IMG/VR virus record: IMGVR_UViG_3300022227_000042
Coordinates: 1 to 20,865 of that record
From: a virus
Length of the DNA: 20,865 bases
Reading direction: 5' to 3' (one strand)
Shown here: positions 14,546 through 19,959 of the stretch, piece after piece
Layout: every line of letters begins with the position of its first letter
How positions within the stretch are numbered: position 1 is the first letter of the stretch
Made by a program: the position numbers and the translations under genes
The notes under the pieces: model-generated
What the model was told of the DNA's origin: nothing
What the model saw: the letters and a program-made list of their open reading frames with translations, nothing else
Database searches by the model: none

Positions 14546-15218
14546 TTCTTTTATATGCAAATATTGCGGTAAAAGTTTTAAAAAAGAAAGCACTCTTGCA
14601 GTTCATTTATGCGAACAAAAACGCAGAGCAAGAATGTCTAAAGAGCAACACGTTAAATTGGGATTTTTTATATACTTAAATTTTTACCAATTTACAATGC
14701 CCCAGCAAAAAACACAAAAAGATTATACTGATTTTGCTCAATCCAGATATTTTATGGATTTTATTAAGTTTGGTAGACATGTTTTAGATTTACAATTAAC
14801 TTCTGATTTACAGAAGGAATTTATAAATTATGTTGTTACAGAATCTATAAAATTAAAAGATTGGACAAAAGGAGAAACATTTGATAAATTTCTTAAAAAA
14901 TATTTAAGTTATGAATCGGCCTTTAGAGCAGTTGAGCGGGCAATATTAACAGCAGAAGAATGGGAGTTAAAAGAAAATGAACATTGGACAATATTTTTTG
15001 ACAAAGTTTCAACATTTAATGCAGTACATTTTATATGCACCGGACGTATTAGTCCTTGGGTTATTCTTGGTACTAATAGCGGTAATAGGCTTCTTCGAAG
15101 GTTAAATGAAGAACAATTAGCATTAGTAGAGAAATTTATAGATATATCATTTTGGGAAAGAAAAATAAAAGAACCCGACGAAGGTTTAAAAATTATAGAC
15201 GAATATTTTCATGACTGA
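14493..15218 (+). CDS. Zinc-finger protein of unknown function
   Basis: A 241-residue protein with one N-terminal finger: C22-x2-C25-x12-H38-x-C40, within FICKYCGKSFKKESTLAVHL. This resembles a C2H2 finger, but the last ligand pair is unusually close (H-x-C). A basic patch (EQKRRARMSKEQHVKLG) follows. The remaining ~180 residues are helical with no motif I recognise. Start uncertain: ATG 14493 overlaps gp62 by 53 nt and has no clear ribosome binding site; GTG 14511 is in frame and also lies before the finger. It is encoded between gp62 and the DnaE-like gene, with an 8-nt overlap of the latter. A nucleic-acid-binding accessory role is inferred. Confidence 0.75.
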   Translation: MQSNTVSVISKSKKSLVDSFICKYCGKSFKKESTLAVHLCEQKRRARMSKEQHVKLGFFIYLNFYQFTMPQQKTQKDYTDFAQSRYFMDFIKFGRHVLDLQLTSDLQKEFINYVVTESIKLKDWTKGETFDKFLKKYLSYESAFRAVERAILTAEEWELKENEHWTIFFDKVSTFNAVHFICTGRISPWVILGTNSGNRLLRRLNEEQLALVEKFIDISFWERKIKEPDEGLKIIDEYFHD

Positions 15219-15786
15219 CATTGATATTGATTTTAAAGATCGTACTGATATACTTAATAAGTTACATCACATTCCAGCATCTATTATTAAAGATAATAAT
15301 GTTGCTCGACATAACACTGGTATATATTTTCATGAAATCCCAGTTGATCCGTTTACAGGCAATGCTACATTAGATTATAAAAAAGCAGAAGAATTGGGAT
15401 ATTTTAAAATTGATTGCCTTAATGTAAACATGTATAAAGATGTAGAAAGTGAGGAGCATTTATTACGATTAATAGATACTGAGCCTGATTGGGAACTATT
15501 TCAGCATAGTGAAATAGTAGAACAATTATTTCATATACATGATCATTTTAATATAGTTTCACAAATGAAACCGCAATCTGTAGAACAACTTGCTATGGTG
15601 CTTGCAATCATAAGACCAGCAAAGCGATCACTACTGGGAGAATCGTGGCAATCGATACAAAAACAAGTATGGCTAAAACCAATCGATAATTCATATTATT
15701 TTAAAAAATCTCATGCTATGAGTTATGCCCTAGCAATTGTAGTACAATTAAATCTACTTGTTGATTCAATCAACTTTTCTAACTAA
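15211..15786 (+). CDS. Miniature DNA polymerase III alpha (DnaE)-like protein
   Basis: A 191-residue protein that preserves, in order, the motif path of the bacterial replicative polymerase palm. TDIDIDF (2-8) matches PDFDVDF, placing D5 and D7 on the E. coli catalytic pair D401/D403. RHNTGI (33-38) matches KHAGGV. LGYFKIDCLNV (62-72) matches GLVKFDFLGL, with D68 at D555. MKPQSVEQLAMVLAIIRPAK (119-138) matches the [20 protein letters not shown] region. FKKSHAMSYAL (164-174) matches FNKSHSAAYAL. PHP, finger, beta-binding and tau-binding regions are absent (E. coli alpha has 1160 residues). It may be an active mini-polymerase or nucleotidyltransferase, or a dead structural relative. Coupled to the upstream gene by an 8-nt overlap. 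Confidence 0.75.
   Translation: MTDIDIDFKDRTDILNKLHHIPASIIKDNNVARHNTGIYFHEIPVDPFTGNATLDYKKAEELGYFKIDCLNVNMYKDVESEEHLLRLIDTEPDWELFQHSEIVEQLFHIHDHFNIVSQMKPQSVEQLAMVLAIIRPAKRSLLGESWQSIQKQVWLKPIDNSYYFKKSHAMSYALAIVVQLNLLVDSINFSN
15760..15774. terminator. Possible bidirectional terminator at convergent gene ends
   Basis: GTTGATT-C-AATCAAC is a perfect 7-bp inverted repeat with a one-base centre, followed by TTTTCT on the plus strand. It lies where the DnaE-like gene and the minus-strand gene overlap tail to tail. The stem has few G-C pairs and sits in coding sequence, so termination is uncertain. Confidence 0.3.
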
Positions 15787-16146
15787 TTGTATTTGGCGTC
15801 GTTTAATTCTTTTTTTCAAAATATTTGCTAAACTAATAGAAGGTCCATATAAAACTTCAAAATCTTTAGCATTAAATGTCATAAGACAGTATTGAAATTT
15901 TTCAAATCTAGACTTAAGAACTATATTAATTGGTATCATCCTATTTGACTCAACCCACCATTCTTCGCCTAATTCTAAAAAGTCTTCTTTTTCTGTTGTA
16001 TCATTTAATTTAGAATAAACGTAAACTGAACACACGGTGTTACATTGATTTTGTATGATTCCGACATATTCCCCCCCACCGTGTTTACATAAACTTAAAA
16101 ATGGGAATCTATCTAGTAATTCTTTATGTTCGTCTGTAACTTCCAT
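15766..16146 (-). CDS. Hypothetical late protein, minus strand
   Basis: A 126-residue protein of unknown function. It is globular-looking, with two cysteine-containing beta segments (LCKHGGGEYVGIIQNQ and NTVCSVYVYSK), an acidic middle (EKEDFLELGEEWWVE) and a strongly basic C-terminus (KKRIKRRQIQLVRK). A late promoter (CATAAATA) and an AGAGG ribosome binding site precede the ATG, so it is expected to be made late with virion proteins. Its 3' end overlaps the DnaE-like gene by 21 nt, tail to tail. It has no signal peptide or membrane helix. The basic tail could contact DNA or another protein, but that is a guess. Confidence 0.7.
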   Translation of the reverse strand: MEVTDEHKELLDRFPFLSLCKHGGGEYVGIIQNQCNTVCSVYVYSKLNDTTEKEDFLELGEEWWVESNRMIPINIVLKSRFEKFQYCLMTFNAKDFEVLYGPSISLANILKKRIKRRQIQLVRKVD

Positions 16147-16161
16147 TTTACCTCTTCAACG

Positions 16162-16169
16162 TATTTATG
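16162..16169 (-). promoter_or_regulatory. Late promoter box for the 15766-16146 gene
   Basis: The minus strand reads CATAAATA, with a predicted start six bases downstream. The resulting short leader carries AGAGG before the ATG. It shares its first base pair with the plus-strand box at 16169-16176, together forming a perfect palindrome. Confidence 0.65.
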
Positions 16170-16176
16170 ATAAATA
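16169..16176 (+). promoter_or_regulatory. Late promoter box for the 16195 gene
   Basis: GATAAATA, predicted start near 16182, leader AGCAGGTGTAGCA before the ATG, with AGGTG as ribosome binding site. CAGGTGTAGC (16184-16193) is identical to the leader at 4864-4873. It diverges from the overlapping minus-strand box. Confidence 0.65.
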
Positions 16177-16194
16177 ATTACAGCAGGTGTAGCA

Positions 16195-17007
16195 ATGGCA
16201 CAATCATTGACATTATATGATTACATCCATACTCAACATTTACTGTTGATTAGCGGACCCTCAAAAACGAGAAATGCGCCAATGAACAACAGAATATTAA
16301 AAGTTTACAAGGGTGTGGACAATACAATTAACTTTGATGTTAAAAACGAGGACCGAAAACCCGTTAAATTAACTAGTCAAATTATACAAGCTAATTTAGT
16401 TAATCATCAAAACAAACAACTTATATTTTCTAGAACTTGTAAAGTAGAAGATGATCATGCAGGTAAAGTTCAACTTACTATTTTAGATTCTGATGTAGCC
16501 GGCATCGATGAAGGATTATACGATATAGCATTCACTTATACTAACAACGAAGGGTCTACCAAACCATTATTCACAGATCATAATGACAAACAAACAGCAA
16601 CAATCCAAATATTAGATGGTTCGTTGCCTAAACTGTCATCTACAGTTATTGTCAATTCGTTTGCTATTGATCCACAAAATAATGGCAAAACTAATGAAGA
16701 TCAAATGTATAGTAGCGGTTATGCTGGGGATGCACAGAGTAACGATAGTAATGGATTGCATACCTTTGCGGCATATACTACAGCATTTACTGGTAAATTA
16801 TATGTCGACGGAACATTAGATGCGTATGCTGATTCAAGTGCAGGATGGTTTCCAATACGAATAGGTTCTGTTACTGACTATGTTACATTTTCTGCTCATA
16901 CCGGAATAACTCCGTTTAACTTTTCTTCTAACATAATGTGGGTACGATTTTCATTTCTTGCTGATTCTGGAACATCTGGGGTTGACAAAATTCTCTATAG
17001 AACGTAA
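16195..17007 (+). CDS. Putative baseplate/tail fibre protein, BppU-like N-terminus
   Basis: A 270-residue protein. Residues about 36-145 look like an immunoglobulin-like beta domain of the BppU type found at the N-terminus of phage baseplate upper proteins: INFDVKNEDRKPVKLTSQII, then IFSRTCKVEDDHAGKVQLTI, then GIDEGLYDIAFTY. The C-terminal part (150-270) is rich in Ser, Thr, Gly and aromatic residues, as in fibre or receptor-facing domains, and ends in a beta-like segment (IMWVRFSFLADSG). A late promoter with the CAGGTGTAGC leader precedes it. It is a late structural gene set between replication genes. Tail or fibre function is inferred from domain type and late control. The downstream primase promoter lies in its last codons. 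Confidence 0.65.
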   Translation: MAQSLTLYDYIHTQHLLLISGPSKTRNAPMNNRILKVYKGVDNTINFDVKNEDRKPVKLTSQIIQANLVNHQNKQLIFSRTCKVEDDHAGKVQLTILDSDVAGIDEGLYDIAFTYTNNEGSTKPLFTDHNDKQTATIQILDGSLPKLSSTVIVNSFAIDPQNNGKTNEDQMYSSGYAGDAQSNDSNGLHTFAAYTTAFTGKLYVDGTLDAYADSSAGWFPIRIGSVTDYVTFSAHTGITPFNFSSNIMWVRFSFLADSGTSGVDKILYRT

Positions 17008-17010
17008 AAT
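16982..17010 (+). promoter_or_regulatory. Sigma70-type promoter for the gp61-gp41 unit
   Basis: A perfect TTGACA (16982-16987), a 17-bp spacer and TAAAAT (17005-17010). The -10 overlaps the stop codon of the tail-like gene. Predicted +1 is 17017, the A of the primase ATG. This gives the primase-helicase pair an early promoter although a late gene lies upstream. Confidence 0.6.
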
Positions 17011-17016
17011 AAGTAT

Positions 17017-18015
17017 ATGAATATTGTACAAGATTTAGTATTATCTTACTTGCCTCTTGGCTCTAAAAGGAGTCCATCTGGTTGGACAACTTTAAATTGT
17101 CCTATGTGTACTCAATTTGGTCAGCCTAGGCCCGATACACGGAAACGTGGCGGGTTTATGTTTGCTGATGAATCTATAGTGTATCATTGTTTTAACTGTG
17201 GATTTAAAGTAGGATGGAAACCTCCCCAAAGATTTACTGATAGGTTTAAAAAATTACTTAAAGGATTAGGAGTACCACGAGAAAAAATACAGAGAGTAAC
17301 ATTAGAAGTTTTACGGATGGCAGATGAAACCGATACTACAACATTTTCAAAAAAGAAAGAACAAAGTATTACTCCAGATTGGCCTGAAATAACATTACCT
17401 CCTAATTCCAAACCTATTTTTAAATGTGAACCAACACAAGAATTTATTAATGCTGTAGAATATGTTGCTAATAGGGGGTTGTTAGATTTAACAGAATGGT
17501 ATTATAGTCCATCTGATTTTGGGCAGATGAAAAATAGAATAATATTACCTTACAAATATAAAAATAAAATTGTAGGATATACCGCTCGTTGGATAGGTGA
17601 AAAACAATATAAATATCCTAAGTACTACCAACAACAAAGCAAAGATTTTGTTTTCAATTTAGATGCACAGACAAAAGAAAGAAAATATGTTATAGTTGTA
17701 GAAGGGCCTTTTGATGCAGTTGCTATTGATGGTGTTGCTATAGGTGGTAATAAAATTAATTATAGACAGGCAACTATAATTAATCAATTGAATAAGGAAG
17801 TTATTTTTGTACCAGACCAAGACAAACCAGGAATGGAGATGGTTAGACAAGTTGTTGATTTAGGTTGGTCTGTTAGTTTCCCTCCATGGGATGAAGCAAA
17901 AGATTGTGCTGAAGCAGTTTTAGCATACGGTAGATTATTTACATTAACAAGTATTTTAGAATTTATTGAATATAACACAACAAAGATTCAAGTTAAGGCA
18001 AAACAATGGAAGTAA
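17017..18015 (+). CDS. 61: DNA primase gp61
   Basis: Makes RNA primers for lagging-strand synthesis as part of the gp41-gp61 primosome. The 332 residues match T4 gp61 (342) in domain order: an N-terminal zinc ribbon with C28-x2-C31 (NCPMCTQ) and C58-x2-C61 (HCFNCGF), then a TOPRIM catalytic core with E229 in VVEGPFDAVAI, a glycine turn AIGGN, and D267/D269 in VFVPDQDKPG. T4 has VLEGPIDSLFI and the equivalent glycine turn. All metal-binding residues are present. No ribosome binding site precedes the ATG, and the predicted transcription start coincides with it, so initial translation may be leaderless. It overlaps gp41 by 10 nt. Confidence 0.95.
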   Translation: MNIVQDLVLSYLPLGSKRSPSGWTTLNCPMCTQFGQPRPDTRKRGGFMFADESIVYHCFNCGFKVGWKPPQRFTDRFKKLLKGLGVPREKIQRVTLEVLRMADETDTTTFSKKKEQSITPDWPEITLPPNSKPIFKCEPTQEFINAVEYVANRGLLDLTEWYYSPSDFGQMKNRIILPYKYKNKIVGYTARWIGEKQYKYPKYYQQQSKDFVFNLDAQTKERKYVIVVEGPFDAVAIDGVAIGGNKINYRQATIINQLNKEVIFVPDQDKPGMEMVRQVVDLGWSVSFPPWDEAKDCAEAVLAYGRLFTLTSILEFIEYNTTKIQVKAKQWK

Positions 18016-19388
18016 CTGAAAAAGAATATACTGAAGATATGCAAAAACTTTACATTGAGTTTTTGTTGTCTGATCCAGAATTGTATGCAAGGTGTCAGGC
18101 GATTATAGATGCAGAATATTTTGATCGAAAATTAAGAAAAAGTGTTAAGTTTATACAGGAACATGTAAACGGATATTCAGTTGTACCAACTCCCGAACAA
18201 CTTAAAGCACAAACCGGTGTAGAATTTACACTTGTTAAAGATATAGATGCACGACATGACGAATGGTTTTTAGATGACTTTGAACAATTTTGTAAACACA
18301 AAGCACTTGCAAATGCAATTCTTAATTCTACAGATTTATTAGAAGAAAATCAATTTGGTGCAGTTGAAAAAATGATCAAGGATGCAGTACAAGTTAGTTT
18401 AGCAAAAAATTTAGGTACAGATTATTATACCGAACCTGCAGAAAGATTACGTAATTTAAAAACACTAAACGGGGGCACAAGCACCGGTTGGCAAACCATG
18501 GATTCGAAACTGTTTGGGGGGTTTAATAAAGGCGAACTTAATATATTTGCAGGAGGTAGTGGAGCAGGCAAGAGTATATTCCTGCAAAATCTTGCATTAA
18601 ACTGGTCACTAATGAGATTAAATGTTATATATGTAAGTTTAGAACTAAGTGAAAACTTAACTGCAATGCGTATGGATGCAATGAACACTGGATATTCAAC
18701 AAAAGATTTATATAAAAATTTAGATGATGTTGATTTACGTATTAAAATGCAAAAGAAAAAAGCAGGATCAATACAAATAGTACAATTAACTAGTGGTTGT
18801 ACAATAAATGATATACGGGCATACTTAAAAGAATATACAGTACAAACAGGCATACGACCTGATTGTATATTAATTGATTATTTAGATTTAATGATGCCAG
18901 CACAAAAGAAAGTACCACCGAGTGATCTGTTTATTAAAGATAAATTTGTTAGTGAAGAACTTAGGAATTTAGCAGTAGAATTAGATATATTATTTGCAAC
19001 AGCATCACAATTAAACAGAGGTGCAGTAGATGAAATTGAATTCGATCATAGTCATATTGCAGGCGGACTTAGTAAAATACAAACAGCAGATAATGTTATT
19101 GGTATATTCAGTTCACGAGCAATGCGAGAACGTGGACGAATACAAATACAGTTTATGAAAACTAGGTCCAGTAGTGGTGTCGGACAAAAAGTTGATTTAG
19201 AGTTCGATATTAATACATTGCGGTTGCGAGATTTATCAGAAGAAGATCAGGAAGAACAAACGTCTGGTTCAATATTTGAAAGTATTAAAAAGAAATCAAC
19301 TATGAATAAAATACACGAAAATCAAATAGTTGAAGAATCCGTAGATCATGCTGACAAATTAAAATCATTATTGAAAACTATAAACTAA
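18006..19388 (+). CDS. 41: Replicative DNA helicase gp41 (DnaB family)
   Basis: Hexameric 5'-3' helicase that opens the replication fork and recruits the primase encoded just upstream. The 460 residues are close to T4 gp41 (475). A helical N-terminal domain (1-130) matches T4 (KFIQEHVNGYSVVPTPEQL). The RecA-like motor has Walker A GGSGAGKS at 183-190, the catalytic glutamate in SLELSE (E213), Walker B LIDYLDLMM with D291, and a loop with TASQLNRGAVDE that matches the DnaB H3 region. The C-terminus is charged, as in partner-binding tails. The 10-nt overlap with gp61 supports coupled synthesis. The last 21 nt overlap the convergent minus-strand gene. Confidence 0.95.
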   Translation: MEVTEKEYTEDMQKLYIEFLLSDPELYARCQAIIDAEYFDRKLRKSVKFIQEHVNGYSVVPTPEQLKAQTGVEFTLVKDIDARHDEWFLDDFEQFCKHKALANAILNSTDLLEENQFGAVEKMIKDAVQVSLAKNLGTDYYTEPAERLRNLKTLNGGTSTGWQTMDSKLFGGFNKGELNIFAGGSGAGKSIFLQNLALNWSLMRLNVIYVSLELSENLTAMRMDAMNTGYSTKDLYKNLDDVDLRIKMQKKKAGSIQIVQLTSGCTINDIRAYLKEYTVQTGIRPDCILIDYLDLMMPAQKKVPPSDLFIKDKFVSEELRNLAVELDILFATASQLNRGAVDEIEFDHSHIAGGLSKIQTADNVIGIFSSRAMRERGRIQIQFMKTRSSSGVGQKVDLEFDINTLRLRDLSEEDQEEQTSGSIFESIKKKSTMNKIHENQIVEESVDHADKLKSLLKTIN

Positions 19389-19658
19389 AATTTTTAATAA
19401 TGAATCTCTCCCCTCGTTAGTGAGAGGTCTGTTTTGCCATATACTTGTTACTGCTTGTGAGGCATTACTTTTAATTTCTTCACCTATATTTGCATTATCG
19501 GGATGTAAGGCTAAAGCAGGAATAGCCTCAATAGCCATAGTAATCGGAGTTATGTCTTCAACTGGGGCCAAGGCTTGATGAAATTGTTCCAGTTCATCGT
19601 CAGTATAGCCCCCTAATCTATAAGGACTGGGGTTTCTTTCTAATAGATACGCTCGCAT
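19368..19658 (-). CDS. Small late protein, minus strand, unknown function
   Basis: A 96-residue protein I do not recognise. It begins MRAYLLERNPSPYRLGGYTD and continues with helices (DELEQFHQAL; ITPITMAIEAIPALAL). There are no cysteines or membrane segments. The sequence TATAAATACTAATATG on the minus strand puts a perfect T4 late box five bases before the ATG, with no ribosome binding site, so a leaderless late mRNA is predicted. It ends tail to tail with gp41, overlapping it by 21 nt. Its own perfect late promoter supports it as a real gene. The function cannot be inferred. Confidence 0.65.
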   Translation of the reverse strand: MRAYLLERNPSPYRLGGYTDDELEQFHQALAPVEDITPITMAIEAIPALALHPDNANIGEEIKSNASQAVTSIWQNRPLTNEGRDSLLKILVYSFQ

Positions 19659-19663
19659 ATTAG

Positions 19664-19671
19664 TATTTATA
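19664..19671 (-). promoter_or_regulatory. Perfect late promoter TATAAATA for the 19368-19658 gene
   Basis: The minus strand reads TATAAATA, identical to the T4 late consensus, five bases before the ATG. It abuts a plus-strand GCTAAATA, forming a divergent pair. Confidence 0.7.
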
Positions 19672-19679
19672 GCTAAATA
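19672..19679 (+). promoter_or_regulatory. Late-like box GCTAAATA for the 19699 gene
   Basis: GCTAAATA differs from the late consensus at two positions. Predicted +1 near 19685 yields a 14-nt leader with AGAGG, much like the other late leaders here. It is weaker evidence than the other boxes. Confidence 0.4.
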
Positions 19680-19698
19680 TACAAAAGAGGTTAAGGCT

Positions 19699-19959
19699 TT
19701 GGAAAAACAAACTAGAAGTATCTTAGAAGAAATAAATTCAATTGTTCCTAAAAAAGATAAAAATATGATCGTTGAATCTAGAGCTGATCATGTTATTACA
19801 AGTGTTATTAATTTAGTTCATCTTATTAAAGAATCCTACTCTGAAGAAGATGCACAAGATTTAACAAAAAGATTGTTTAACTCCATTAAGACTGAGGATC
19901 CTCGAAAGTTTAACCGCGGTATGAATAGAGTTAAAAATGAAAATAAAAGATATACTTAA
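19699..19959 (+). CDS. Small conserved-looking protein, TTG start
   Basis: An 86-residue protein. The TTG start is chosen because GAGG (19687-19690) lies eight bases upstream. The first in-frame ATG comes 22 codons later and would remove a plausible helix. The sequence is one helical domain: RADHVITSVINLVHLIKESY, then EDAQDLTKRLFNSIKTEDPR and a basic end (KFNRGMNRVKNENKRYT). I do not know the family. It is probably controlled by the divergent late promoter pair and overlaps the next gene by 23 nt, so the two may form a late operon. Confidence 0.65.
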   Translation: MEKQTRSILEEINSIVPKKDKNMIVESRADHVITSVINLVHLIKESYSEEDAQDLTKRLFNSIKTEDPRKFNRGMNRVKNENKRYT

